Shown here in pieces: positions 46,740 through 59,420 of a stretch of 64,000 nt of DNA. A program made the translations under genes and the position numbers. Numbering within the stretch: the stretch's first letter is position 1; each line of letters starts with the position of its first letter. The notes under the pieces are model-generated. The model ran no database searches. It was not told the origin of the DNA and saw nothing but the letters and a program-made list of their open reading frames with translations. The stretch is from Trochalopteron elliotii. Lineage: Eukaryota > Chordata > Aves > Passeriformes > Leiothrichidae. The stretch spans positions 2,074,292 to 2,138,291 of the forward strand of contig JANPWX010000443.1 in NCBI GenBank assembly GCA_024734555.1. Direction: 5' to 3'.

Positions 46740-49361
46740 CCTCCTCTGAGAGAGGTAAAGCCACTGGTGACCCTCACACAGCATGTGCTGAATTCCTGGT
46801 AACTTGTCCATGGGCTTCAGGACTCCAGCTTTGGGCCCCCAAAACATCCAAAGCCAATCCTAAAAACTGAGCTCCAAACTACCCCTAATACACAGAGTTC
46901 TTGGGGAAGGTCTTTAGGGGAATGCAACCAGCAAAGCAGCACTTTATATCTACTGTAGATTAGAATGAATTCACTGTCAGGCCTCCTCTCCACTAACCCT
47001 CTCTGTCCCAATCCAATCTAATCCTGTCTAACAGCCCCTTTTCTGGACACATGAAGCCCTTTTTAGCTGTGGTTATCTTCACATTACCAGACAATATTGG
47101 CTGAGCCCCTCTTTTCTTCCCACATCCAAGATTTTGTCCCAAAATGCTGAGAGTTGGAGTCCAATGTGTGATTCCCAGTGTCCCCTGTGTGCCCTGTCTG
47201 GGACAGTTTCCAAGCTGCAGCGATTCCAGGATTTCCAGTGACAAAGGGAATCCACATGCAGAAATCCAGGCATTTCCAGGGTCTCTCTGCTGAACTGGTG
47301 ACTCTGTGTGCCAAAGGTTGTCTATGGAACCACATATCCCACCGTGGTAAAATAAAAAAAAAAAAAACCAAAACCAAAAACAATAACAAAAACAAAGAAT
47401 GGAGTAAGTCAAGCATATAAAGATTTTTTTTTTTTTTTAGTGGGAGAGGTCATTGCACAGAGACTGGTGGTGACAATAAATTCCAGTCCAGGGATGGAAA
47501 TGTGTGGAAAGCACCAGAAAAATCAGCAAAACCAGGGTTAAAGAAATGCCATTTTTAATTGCTACGGAAGATGGAGGCTAAATGATATAAATATAAGATG
47601 ACAGGACAATAAACAACAGAATGAGAACCATGAAGTAATGAGGCAAAATATCCTGGCCAACAGCATTGCAAAGCCAGTTTTAGATTGATAACCAGGATAT
47701 TTTTAGTATCACAGCTATGGGTGATCATTTGCAACCTATGATTTTTTTGATTGGATTGATGGGGACACTCTAAAAGAATTGTTGGTATTTTATGTGCTTT
47801 TAGAGAATTGAAAAAGCAGTTTATGGATTAGTTTGAAATAAAAAACTTATGGCAGATGAGTTCAGCTGCTCATCAGCTCCATACACTCAATTATAGTGCC
47901 CACAGTGAGTTGTGCTTTATAATTTCACTAATACATCAGAATTGGTTGATTTCCCTTCATTTTCAGTGCTAATTTTGAGCTTTTATTGGATTATTGCAAA
48001 AGTCAAAACACCCAAACCCCACTATGTGTATGAAGTGATTTTATCCTCGATGAAAGTTTTAACATTGATTGGAAAAACTACATTTATTCTTTAGCAATAA
48101 ATGCTTTTAAAAGTCTGATAAAAATGTGTGTCACTGACAACTGCATTATCTAATCCATATATTGGGTAAAGAACATCTGTGTATGTTTTCAACCAGAAAA
48201 AAAAGTTTGTTTTTTCCTTGTTTTCTAATATTTCCCTTCAAACTGTGCAGGGGATTCAGAAGAGCCTCATGTGACTGGGATTTAGGTGTTGTAATTTGAA
48301 AATGAGCTTTTTCTATGATGAGGAATAAGAATAAAAAGCAGGTTTGTAGGGGGGGAAAGGAGAAGTCTGTGCAAATTGTTGTGTCAGCTGGGTAGAAATC
48401 CTGCAAGGAACTTTGCTGTGCTGCTAATGATCTTTTTGGGGAGCTGAAAAGGAAAGGAACAGGAGGTGATTTGCCCCAAATGAGAATATTTTAGAAGAGG
48501 TGCTGGTATAAGAATGGGCAGAAAAATAGATTGATCAGGGAACAGGAGGATAATTGGCCAAAACCACCCTGTGGTGACCCAACCTGGGGCAACTGATCCC
48601 TTCAGAGAGCTGGAATTCAAGAATTCTGGAGTTGTGCAGCAATTTGTATGTCAAAAGCTGTAATTTCCCTTGAAAAGGAGTGACAGCTTCTCTGACTAAG
48701 CCCACTTGATTTCGATTTTCTCCACTGAGACTCTTCAGCCATTGGCCTTTTGTATTAACTTTTCAACAGTGAGGGCTTTTTCCTTCATTAGACCCAATAT
48801 TTTGAAAAAAAGCAAACCCATTCCTCCATTTCTCCACGTCAGGATTACAGTTTTGGCTTTAAAAGTCAAGTTTTGTTGCACGATGCCAGTTCAGCAAATA
48901 TTTCTGAGAAGGTGAATCTGTTAAATAACTCTTTGACTCATCCTGGAGTAAGATCTCCAGTAGCAGAGGTCTTCCAAAGAAGAGGCTTGGATAAACTTGT
49001 CCTTTTAGCTGGGTTTCTGTTCAACAGCCCTTAATCTTCTTCATCCAGCCCTTTGTAGAACACAGGAATTACGGGGCTGACATGGAGACTTTAAATTCAA
49101 ACACAATTTGAATCTTTGTGGATGCAGCAGGAGCTGAGGAAAGTGGAAGTGTCCAGCTAAGAACTTCCTCAGAGGGACCCAAAAATCTAAGAGGGAGCCA
49201 AAAAAAGGTCACCAAAGATCTAAGTAATGAACAGGCAGATGTGATTGAATGATGCCAGGCAGGAATTCCATCAATATTAGAAAGGTGATGCTGGTAGGAC
49301 ACACGAAGTATGAGCAGATGGAGGATGCCTCAGATCATGGAAGGCCTTGAAATCAAATTAA
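46740..49361. other. Non-coding sequence, possibly partly retroviral at its left edge
   Basis: Immediately right of the LTR this could be decayed internal sequence of the same provirus, but no gag, pol or env motif is recognisable. An A-rich tract with CAAAA-like units lies at 47345-47395 and a T run at 47426-47438. The remaining part (47450-49360) is unique AT-rich DNA. Frames at 46993-47416 on the minus strand read through the T-rich complement of the A tract. Confidence 0.5.
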
Positions 49362-49623
49362 TCATTGGATGGTTTGGGTTGGAAGGGACCTTTCAAGGTC
49401 ATCCAGTGCCACCCCCTGCCATGGGACATCTTCAACCTGACCAGGTTGTTCCAAGCCCCATCCAGCCTGGCCTTGAATATTTCCAGGGGTGAGGTATCTA
49501 CCACCTCTTTGGGCAGCTTGTGCCCGAGTTTTACCACCCTGATCTTTCTTAAATCTAACCTGAATCTACCCTCGTCTAGTTTAAAATCTTGTCTATCACA
49601 ACAGACCCTACAGTCTTCTTGGG
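49362..49623 (-). mobile_element. CR1 LINE 3' end, antisense
   Basis: A clear copy. Plus-strand order: GGATGGTTTGGGTTGGAAGG near 49367, GGTCATCCAGTGCCACCCCC near 49398, CAAGCCCCATCCAGCCTGGC near 49452, ATTTCCAGGGGTGAGG near 49479, then ACCCTGATCTTTCTTAAATC near 49537 and CTATCACAACAGACCCTACA near 49593. This is the reverse complement of a CR1 3' UTR, about 260 bp long. The octamer tail at its 3' (left) end is largely lost. Confidence 0.93.
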
Positions 49624-51170
49624 TAGAAGCTTAGAAGACGGTTCACTGTTTAAAAAAAATTATAATGAATTCTAAATTCTATTAGTCCAGACTACGAGCT
49701 TGCTATTTTTTTTGGCTAATTCTGCTTTATACCTCTGCAAGATTAATCTCTCTACAAAGTGGAGAGAGAAGCCATGTGACTTTTCAGATGCTGATAATCT
49801 ATTTATTTATCACCTTGATGTAGGAACTAGAAAACCAGAGCCTCTGATAAATTTCTCACTCACAATGGTGATGGCTAATGGTGGTTAATGTTTTCTCCTC
49901 CAGCTGCACATGTGCTGGTCTTGAGAGGTCACTAAATGATTTTTCAGGAAACACTGAATGATTTTTCAGGAAACTGCAATATTCTTTACAGTTGTCATGC
50001 TCGTGCATAAGGATAAAGTGGCTAATCCAGACTTTGCCAATTCAGCTGAGTGGAAGGGGGAAGAGGAGGAGAGGATCAGCAGCGACCCAAAAGGAGAAAT
50101 TAAATAAGAATTGGCCATTTTGGAGAGAGCAGCCTTTTGGAGAGCTTGGCTGCCCAAGGGTTTGCTTGCACTGAGCTGGGTTTGAAGTGAAAGTCTGACT
50201 TTGGTTGAACACAATTATCAGCTGAGAGATTGCAGGATTCAGTTCCCCTGATACATTTGATAACATCCACCAGGGGATATGGGCATGGCACCAGCAGTGG
50301 GTGATCTTAACCTTGTAGAACACAATAATTAGCTCTCCCTTTCCTTGTTGTCTTGGGCAAACAAATTGCTACCATTGTTTCCCAAGATCATGGAAAAAAT
50401 CCCTGCAAATAGAACATCTGCTTTTGATTAAACACATGCAGAGATAGTTCAGCAGATACCCATTAATCAAACTAGTTTTACCTCTTTTTTAGTTAGTCAG
50501 TTGTTACAAAGATCTAGTCTTTTTTTCTGTTTAGCAGTGGTTAAAGAGGTACAGGGCTACAATGTGCTTGGGGAAGGACCTGAAAAATTCTAAGACATTA
50601 TTTTCCCATATATTTCCCTCACTTGTAAAATTCATTTTGGTTTAATTTTCGAAATGGGTGAGCAGCTATTTGAGATAACACAGCCAGGGCTGAGTGCCTC
50701 TAAACCCAGCACTTCCAGAGGCCCATCACTGCCAGCTTTATTAAACTCAAAGCTGAGGAAAGAATGATTTGCTGCCCGCAGAGTCTATGGCAAAGCTGAT
50801 TTGGGAGCCTTGGGAAGAGTCATATGAGGGAAGTGCTGAAGGAAAATTTTCTGTCTCTGGCTTTTCTGAGTTTTGGCAGAATTAGCTGAGGAGTCAAAGC
50901 TGACGATGCTTTAAGTATGAAAGTGGTAGGATGACCTGAAACGTAGGGTCAAAATGTGCTAATTAGTAACAATTAATGTTGAGTGACCTCTAGTGGTGTT
51001 TTCCCACAGTTTATCCTCAGACTGGGATCCCTGACAGGACCTGGAGCTTGGGATCTATATTTTAGAGCCCTCCCCCACCAACAGGACAAACAGTTTGTAA
51101 AAAAAAAGGGGTTTGTTTTTCTGAGAAAACTTCTGATAAATTGAAAAAGAAAATCAAGACTCTTTTTTAT
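49624..51170. other. Unique non-coding sequence
   Basis: No recognised gene. It contains the 22-bp tandem duplication at 49931-49974 and a CTCF-like word on the minus strand at 50984-50996. Open frames on both strands at 49966-50323 are unsupported. Confidence 0.6.
49931..49974. repeat. 22-bp tandem duplication
   Basis: ACTAAATGATTTTTCAGGAA plus AC at 49931-49952 is followed directly by ACTGAATGATTTTTCAGGAA plus AC at 49953-49974, with one mismatch. Confidence 0.9.
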
Positions 51171-51330
51171 GAATTGCTTTGTGCTAAAATCCTTTATTGT
51201 CACACCAGGCAGAGCAGCAAGCTGGAACCCGCCCCTCGACACAAGTTTTGATATAAAATTATTTATGATTACAAAAAATAATAATCCCATGAGGTGGTTC
51301 CTAAACGGGGCAGAATGAGCCCAAATGTGT
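51171..51330 (-). mobile_element. Possible LTR fragment, minus strand
   Basis: Plus strand TGAATTGCTTTGTGCTAAAA near 51170, then CCTTTATTGTCACACCAGGC (a minus-strand AATAAAG at 51193-51198) and CTGGAACCCGCCCCTCGACA near 51222. This resembles the U5/R side of a songbird LTR. No terminal repeat or target duplication was found and the right end is arbitrary. Confidence 0.3.
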
Positions 51331-51477
51331 GGACCAACGGGGTCAAAGTGTCACCCTCCATGTGAGATGCTCATATGCTTATTAATTCCTAAACATCTCT
51401 AAGTGATGTTGGGAGAGCTTGCAGCCAGCCAGGGCTGATCCCAAGGACATCCTTGGGATTCCATGGACATCTGGAGT

Positions 51478-51838
51478 TTATTCTGGTGAAAAGAAGGCTC
51501 AGGGAAGACCTTATTGCTCTCAGCCTGGCTGGAGGATGTACCAGGTGGGGGTCAGGCTTTTCTCCCAGGGAACAAGTGACAGGACAAGATGAAATGGCCT
51601 CAAGTTACACCAGGGAAGATGCAGGTGGATATTAGGAAAAGAATTATTCCCTGAAAGAGTGGTTAAGCATTTGAACAGGCTCCCCAGGGAAGTGGTGGAG
51701 TCCCCATCCCTGGAAGGGTTCAAAACACAAGTAGATGTGGCAGTTAAACTCAATATTTTTCAGTGTGTGATGATATTTGATCTATGGTTGGGCTTGATGA
51801 TCTTGGAGATATTTTCCCGCCTTAGGGATTCTATGGGA
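51478..51838 (+). mobile_element. CR1 LINE 3' end, sense
   Basis: The landmarks are GAAAAGAAGGCTCAGGGAAG near 51487, CCTTATTGCTCTC near 51508, CCAGGTGGGGGTCAGGC near 51541, GGGAACAAGTGACAGGACAA near 51569, CAGGTGGATATTAGGAAAAG near 51622, CCCAGGGAAGTGGTGGAGTC near 51682, then GGGCTTGATGATCTTGGAGA near 51789 and ATTCTATG at 51827. This is a second CR1 3' UTR type, different from the one at 20105. 5'-truncated and non-coding. Confidence 0.92.
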
Positions 51839-53072
51839 TCGCCTGGAATGGCCTTACAGCAGCTTTCCCACAAACAAACCTTCTCCCCAAAGGGAGATAA
51901 ACAGATATTAAATCACAGGAAGGCCAAAGAGTTTGCTGAGAATAACTCTGTGCAGTGATGGGGATGGTGGGAGTGATCCGACATGGCAGCCCCTAAGTAC
52001 AAGCTTCAGTTAAACACACTAAATACAATATCCTTTTTCAAGTGTTCCAGAACACCATTCAGGGAATAAATTAATCCCCTTAAAATTCCCTAAATTCTCA
52101 CCACGGGGTGAATTCTGAAGCAGAAACTCTCGCTGTTTGTTCTGGGTGAGGGAGGGGCAGTAAAACACCTCACGAGGGCCTGGGAAGCAGCAGGCCAGGA
52201 AACCCAAGGCCATAAAGATTTACTGTGCCCACAGTTACAGTCCCACAACCCCATGAAAAGCCCCAGTAAAATATACGAGTTAGTTCTGCCGAGCAGAGCT
52301 GCAGCCTTTAAATTTGCACAGGTGCTGCCTTCCAAACACATAAATAAAACCCCAAATGCCTCCCTCAGAACGCACCAGGCCTCGCCGTGACGGGAGGCCT
52401 GTCCTGTCAATGTTCATCCTCATAACATGGAAAAAGTCACCTTTTATTTGCATTTCCTTCCATGCAGCAGCTGCTGATGAAGATTTTTGGTGCAATCTCA
52501 GCTGACTGATGGTTTCCTTCACGCAAAGATGGGAGTCCGAAGATACTGTTGGGATAGATGACATCATTATTTTGCCTAATGGAAAAAAACATTCATTTCG
52601 ATGGCAGTCCTAAATTATGGCTGCCTTAAAGGCAAATGCTTTCGTATATTAAGGGTTTGAAAATTGGGTGATTAGTAGAGTAAATCTCGAGTAGAGAGGG
52701 CAAGAAAAGCCTGTGTTTAGTCCATTACTTAATTCAGCACTGAACAACTTGAAAGAATTTAATCCTCTATATATTTACTTCTTTTTCACGCATGCCCTGC
52801 TCATTTGATGGACTGAATATATTTGTTTCTTCCTTAATTAATATTCTTTTAGCTCTTTAATTTTGTGAATAACAGAGATACCCAATAGAACTCTATGAGC
52901 AATGCAGGAAGTTTTACTAAAAATCAAAAATTTGATAATTTTAATCATCTTGAGGGAAAAGTATTTCTATAATTAAACCTAACTCTGTAAGATAAAAAGT
53001 CACAATAATTTATTTTTAAAATATGCTTATTAATTCTCAATTATTTCCTAATAGTCTTGCTTGGGATTAATA

Positions 53073-53074
<2 letters not shown>

Positions 53075-53113
<39 letters not shown>
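53075..53113. repeat. (ATT)13 microsatellite
   Basis: Thirteen uninterrupted ATT units followed by one GTT interruption and ATTA. Likely polymorphic in length. Confidence 0.96.
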
Positions 53114-56100
53114 GTTATTAACTCATTTGGCCCTCAGACAAAACTGTGATCTTTTCAAATACACAAGAGACAGAAAATGTCTCTGTAGCTTTCTGGCAGT
53201 ATAAAAGTAAGTAATTTGATCTATTCCTCCAGAATCTTGCTGCTCTGAAAAGACTTTTAAATCTATTTTACTTTCAGTCAAGGGTGAACTTTGGCGTGAC
53301 ACATGTGAGTTTCCACTTAATCCATTTTGTGGTGACCTGCTCCTTTATTGCTCTCTGCTCCAGCGTGGGAGAAAGATGGTTAAACACCACCAGGAGCTGA
53401 TGGAAACGCCTCAAATGAAATTTCATTTTTCAGAGCAAGGCAGGGCAGCTCTGAGAGCCAAAATTTGTCTCTTGTCAAAGGAGAGAGAGAGAGAGCTGCT
53501 CTTTGGAGGCACTGACTGCAGGCAGAAAGAGGCACCAGGAACTTAGGCAAGGGTTTAACTTAAAAAAATACATAATCTGTATCATTATTAATACAAATTG
53601 ATAATAGTCAAACCTGAATCTCTTAGTTTGACTTGGGTGGTGATTTAAGTTTGCAATTGTGTGGCAGCTGATTCTCATGTTTGCATTAGGATCCAAAATG
53701 AGAGCTTTCCATTAAAAAAAACTTCAGCTTCAGGGCAGCTCCTTCTTAGGTTGCCACTGTCTTTATCAGTCTGTTTTGTGGGGTTTGATGGTTGCTTTAA
53801 AACTCATCAAAAAAAACCAGCACTGAAAAATGGACTTTAAAAAATAAGATCATAGATAAAAAGCCATTTATGAGACTTTCCAGATACATGAAAAGAGTGG
53901 AAGATTTCAAAACCTTCTTATTATGTACAGCATTTTGTGCAACCACTGTCGAAAATACATCTATGCAAAGGAATTTTTCCTGGGAAGTAAAAACACAGTT
54001 TAAAGATTTATGCTGCAGTTGCAGTGCTCAGTCTTGGGTTTTCCAAAGGCAGCAAGATGGATTCTGAAGTCCTTATAAAGGCTCTGCAAAACATCATGTG
54101 CCCAACACAAATTCCTGCTTAGAACAATTTAAGTTGCAAATAAGGAACCAGCCCAGAAATTCTGCATTTTTGGCTTGCTTTAAATGGCTGTCCTTGTTGT
54201 TATGGTAATTCCATGAAAAAGACTCTCAGAAATCAATTTGCTGTTTGTGTAAAATTCCCCAAACCAAGAAAGAATCTGCTGGGTGTTGGGTGGATGAAGG
54301 AACTGCCACTGGTGGAGGTTTTGAGCTCAATTTAAGCCTATCGAATGTGGCAGCATTTAAAAACCAATAATCTTGGCCACACCATGTTCACAGGCTGGGA
54401 GGGAGTGAGGATGTTAAAGGCATGGCTTGGATCATCCCAAAGGTTACCACACCGCATTGGTCTCACAAAATGGGATGCACAGATCCCAGGAAAGGCAGGG
54501 CCACTGGAGGTTCTTGATACCTTCACTGTTAAAGCTGTTAAATTACAAAAATAAGGCAAAACTTGGAGCCAGGTTGAGAAGCAGCACAATAACACCAATG
54601 GGAGGAGCAAAATTTGCATTTACCAAGCCAAAAACTGTGCTGAAGGAAAAGAGGCAAGAACATTTCCACTTGTTAGAGGTATAATTGTGCAGAACACAGG
54701 CAAAGACACCGTGGCAAAGCAATAACAGGCGTTGGAAGTCTGGGTCTGATGGTTCGTGTGGAAATCGGGGCAGGTGCTGCACTCTGTGTGCCCATTAAAA
54801 TCCCCAAACCACAGGATTTACCTCAGAAACTGGCAGAGGGAATAGACTTTTCCAAACCGTGCTTGTCCAAAGCCTGGCAGCACCGTAGGAATCGGAATTT
54901 TAAAACCACACTAATTCTGACTGAACTCACACATTCGTGCCTGTTGAAGTAGGAAAGATTACCCTGGGGGGAGCCAGTTACCTGCAGGATTTCAAAGACG
55001 AATGGATTGAATCCTGCAGAGAATAAATAGTATTTTCTGGTTTTTGGATGACATACTAATACCTGGGAGGGATTCAGACGAGTATTTACAAAACCTTGAG
55101 GAAATTCCAGCATGTTATAAAGCTATGCTTTAAAGCGAACAAAAATAAGATTGTAGGCATGAGATTTTTTTTTTTCCAGCTCCCTCAAACCAAGTTCCTT
55201 GCCTAAGTTTCAGGGATAAAGGCTTTAAAAAGGAAAATAAAAACTATGGAGCATGCATAAGTGCCTCAATGCTACCCAACTTCTGTTGTTTTTATCCATG
55301 TGAAAGGTTTCTTATGGAAGTTCCAAATTACCATTGCTAATTAGGTTGATGTTTTCCTGATAAAAGAAACATAAAATAGATGTGGATGGAGCATTAAAAT
55401 AAGATTTTTTTTGAGGAAAAAAAGCCAAAAAACCGAAGAGCTCTACAGCATCCTATAATTTGAGGTCATTCAGGAGAATCTTAAACCACAATTTCCTGAA
55501 GGAAAATGGGCTGTTGCTTCATAAGACTCTAATACCCAAAAAAAATCCCAGTTATTTGCCTTTTAGATCATTATCAAAATCTGAAAAATACATCTACATT
55601 TTTAAAAGAAAACTTGCACTCCCATTTAGGAATTAATAAATTCTAGGAACATCTCTTAAGAAGTATCTTGATGCAGATAGATAACTAGTGGTAAAAGAGA
55701 GGGTTGACTAAATTATATATTTTTGGGGGCAGGCAGTTTTGGGGATCAATCTTTTTCTTGTTTTTAATATTGTAAAATTCCCTGTGGACCATGAAACACG
55801 TCCATCACACCCCTCCTTCCAGTCACCAACAAATTCAGCTGGATACAGAGAAGAAAAGGTGATTTTCTGAGGAGAGGCCTGGATTTCTGCGTGTTTTTTG
55901 AACAGCTACATCAATTTTGAACAGCCACATTCAAGCTCCAGTGCTCCACTGAGCAGCATTACCTGGCAGGAGATGCTCCTTTCCAGGAGGAGAAGCTCCA
56001 AGGAGCTTGTGAACCCTTTTTTACCAGCAGAATTATCCCAGTAGCATCGTGGAGAAATAAAAAAGGACTGAAAGAAGCTGTTCTTGGTGCACATTTTGAT

Positions 56101-56607
56101 CAGAGCACCTGAGCCCTGTGGAGCCTGCAAGAACAAGGGCAGGACGTGCTTCTCCAACTCTCTTTGGACTGAACCTCTTGTGTGTGTGGTCACCTGGACT
56201 TGCAGCAGAGTTTTTATGGAGGATTTTTCAGAAAATCTCTTGCAAGGCCTTCCTGGGGGACACAGTGACCCAAGGAGCACTCGATGTGGTTCTGCCTTGC
56301 CCCATCCCAGTGAGAATCCCTTTGGTCATGTCCATCCTCTCCCCAGACTCAAGAGAAACGGAGGTCCTGAATATTTGAGTACAAGCTTGCATCCTGTGCT
56401 CAGTAACAGGAAGGAAAAGAAAACATTATTGTCCTCAGTTAATTGCTTCTTTGTGACAGGCACACTTCAAAGGCACTTTAGTCTCAAGTGCATCTTAGGA
56501 GAGAAAAACCCATATTACCGATTTTAACCCCCACTATTTTCAGCCAGGCAGCTGAATGGATTCCACATAATAGAATCTCCACATGTGGAAGTGGAATGTG
56601 AAATTAG

Positions 56608-56702
56608 TTTGGGGTTTGATTGGGGTTGGGTTTTTGGTTTGTTTGGGGTTTTTTTGGTTTTTTTGTTTTTTTTTTTTTTTTTTGGTTTGTTTTGTTTTTT
56701 AA
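56608..56702. repeat. G/T-rich low-complexity tract
   Basis: Alternating G runs and T runs end in a run of about eighteen Ts and TTTG units. G runs at 56611-56614, 56622-56625, 56628-56630 and 56645-56648 could form a loose G-quadruplex on the plus strand. Confidence 0.9.
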
Positions 56703-58865
56703 AGTACTGTTTTAATGAGGTGTTTAGTTTAGCACATTTGGCTCCTCCAAATTACCTCAAGGGGATTCATATGTTAACGAACTCCACAGCTGTTGTTTGT
56801 GAAACCAGCCTAGCACAAGCAGAGCATGTTGTGCAAAGATTTAAATGCTCTGTTGGAGAGGTCACTGCACTCCTTTGTCTGCTGTCAGTTATTAATAATG
56901 AGCCTACTACTTAATTTTAAACACCGAGTTAATTTCTTTTCGGCATCCAATACGTTCCAGGTGGGTTCGGTTTGGGATTCAACGCCTGGGTCGACAGAGG
57001 GAAGCTGCAATCAAAGGATGACCTGATTTTGTGCAACTGATGAAACATTTCGGGGTGGGGACGCCTGGTGATGAAGTTTCAGGCTTTGGAGGTGGCCTGA
57101 AGAGGCTGCATTGAGCAGAGAGAACGTTTGCAATGATAATTGTTTTATAAACATGCCCTGATATGCTTCAAAAGCTTTAATTCTGGATTTCTTAAATTAG
57201 GCTGGCTTTGCTCCTGGCAAGCAATAAACTGTTTTCATTTTAGATGTCACTTTACATTTAAGGAAATTAATAACTGGGAAAGAAAAAAAATCCCGTTTGC
57301 TAAGTAAGGGCAGACAATCTGTTTATTTCAAGTATCCAATTAAAACCCACAGCTCTCCTCGTTGAACAAACCCTGGGTTTTTAAGGGCCAGAGTGACAGA
57401 ATTTGTGTGCTACAAGAGTAATCCCAGCTCTTACCATCTCATCAGAAGCAGGATGTGCTCTGCTGTTCCTGGAGCCCACCTGGCCACATGCTAGCATTGG
57501 AAAATCCAGTGGGCAGCAGGTTGTCCAGGAGACTTGGGCTAGGGACTGCTGCTTCCCAGCCTACCCCAAATAGCACATTCCAGGGCATTCTGGCTCACAG
57601 ATCATCTCATCGTTTCAATATTTGGGTTTGATTTCCTCCATGTGCTTTATTACTGAAAATAATGAATGATTTAATAATGAATCATTAACATCAGAGCAGC
57701 CTCTGCTGGCTGGTGGAGGCAGAGCTCTGATGCACAGCCCCACAGGGGATTTCATTTGGACGGACCAGGCTTTATTCCCTCCCTCAAAGGTATCAGCATT
57801 TAAGTGCAAGGAATGATATTTTGCCTGGAATTTAGGCAGAATATAAAATAGATGTCCAACGGGAGCATTGCCAAATTCGAGCACTACATATTGGATGAGA
57901 TCAGGGCTTCTGTCAAACAAATGCAAATGTGGTGTGACTTTCTTGCACACAAAGCAAGAATTTCATCTGAGCCTCCATGACACGGCTCTGAAAACATAAT
58001 TAAGCTCAGACAGCAGAATAAAACCTTTGCCTTCCTCAAGATAGAGAGGTTACTAATTATTGTAAAGTGGTTTTGTTGGTAAATCAAGTTTTTGGAAAGA
58101 TTTGGCTTTGCTAGAAGAGCCCTTCTAAAGAGAGAATAATCTGTGTCAAGTGAAAACACAATAATGCTTTCCCAAAATCCTTGTGTTGCTATTTTGCAGA
58201 GGGAAAAGTGAGGCACAGTGTCCCTGAGAGCCCATTCTCCCAAGTTATTTAGCTTGGGAACAACGTGGGGTCAGTGCAAGCTCACACTGGTTCAGAGTTA
58301 ATTTTTAAGATTATGAGATTCTTTCCATCCCATGCGACCTGAGAGGAGCAGTTGGGATGACATTTAATGTCACCTACAGTGGCTGCTCAGCAAATGGTCC
58401 TTTGTCCTCGAGGCAGGGGGGTGAAATCAGCCCTTCATTTAACACAGGCCATTGAAACCCAGCCATGCACAGGCTTCTCACTTAAGCAGATGAGCTGGAT
58501 GCAAACTGGATTGCTGATATTGTATTCACCCTCTCCCAGCTGCAAGCCCCATTTCCAAATGTCCATTGAATGGGGTTGGATGGGAAGGGGGGAGAATTCT
58601 GCATGATTTTTATTGCTAACTCTGAATAATGGAAGTGCAGCAAATGCAGCGTGTGGGTCATTCTTTGGACACTGTGAACACTCAGCTCAAAAATGTTTGT
58701 AACACAGTGAACAAGAGGCTGTTCCCTTGCTCAGCATGGAATTAGAATGACTGCCAGTCGGGAATGAAGTCACCTTCCATTTCAGGATCTTTCAGCGAAA
58801 AAGGACAAGTTTTCCTGTGGATCTGGATTTGTCATGTGTGTTCCTGAGGAAATGTTAAGAAACTG

Positions 58866-58950
58866 AACATTTCAGGAAAGTGGAAGTCTTGGAAATACAT
58901 TTACACCAAACATTTCAGGAATCTGTAAGGTTTAGAAGTACTTTTACACC
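58866..58950. repeat. Diverged tandem duplication, 43-bp period
   Basis: Two 42-base copies, 58866-58907 and 58909-58950, both start AACATTTCAGGAA and end TTACACC, with several differences in the middle. Confidence 0.8.
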
Positions 58951-59167
58951 CTCTTCTCCTTTCTTCAGTGCATCCCAGCCCAAATCTTCTCCAGAGCACA
59001 GCCCTTGTCCCCACTGTGGCTTTGCTGTCTCCCAGAACATGTCAGGATTTCCAAAGGGATCTAGGACTGGGAATGGGTCAGCAGAAACCACAGCACCCCA
59101 CATACTTCACCTTGTTCATTTATGGTTTCCCCACAATATATATTAGAAGATATTAGAAATTCAGGAG

Positions 59168-59420
59168 GGGATGGACAGGGATGGATGGATGGACAGGGAT
59201 GGATGGATGGACAGGGATGGATGGATGGATGGATGGATGGATGGATGGATGGATGGATGGATGGACAGGAATGGATGGATGAATGGATGGATGGATGGAT
59301 GGATGGATGGATGGATGGATGGGCGGATGGGTGGATGGACAGGAATGGATGGATGGATGGATGGATGGATGGATGGATGGATGGATGGATGGATGGATGG
59401 ATGGATGGATGGATGGACAG
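59168..59420. repeat. Long interrupted (GGAT)n tetranucleotide array
   Basis: About 250 bp of GGAT units with recurring GGACAGG interruptions (three near 59170-59220, more near 59266 and 59337) and a GGGCGGATGGGTGG variant near 59320. Because 12 bases hold four units, all frames are stop-free. They read as Gly-Trp-Met-Asp on the plus strand and Ile-His-Pro-Ser on the minus strand. The long frames here are therefore artefacts, not repeat proteins. Confidence 0.97.

Larger units (their letters stand above)
51839..59167. other. Unique non-coding sequence
   Basis: About 7.3 kb with no recognised gene. It contains (ATT)13 at 53075-53113, a short GA run near 53480-53494, a T/G-rich low-complexity tract at 56608-56702, and a 43-bp-period duplication at 58866-58950. 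AT-rich blocks at 52600-52990 and 57100-57260 resemble regulatory or ultraconserved-like DNA in composition only. The open frames at 56084-56527 (plus) and 55906-56280 (minus) have no domain. Confidence 0.6.

Noticed and set aside
46993..47416. Minus-strand frames with a hydrophobic start resembling a signal peptide
   Set aside because: The hydrophobic Phe/Leu run is the complement of the A-rich tract at 47345-47395; no protein family recognised.
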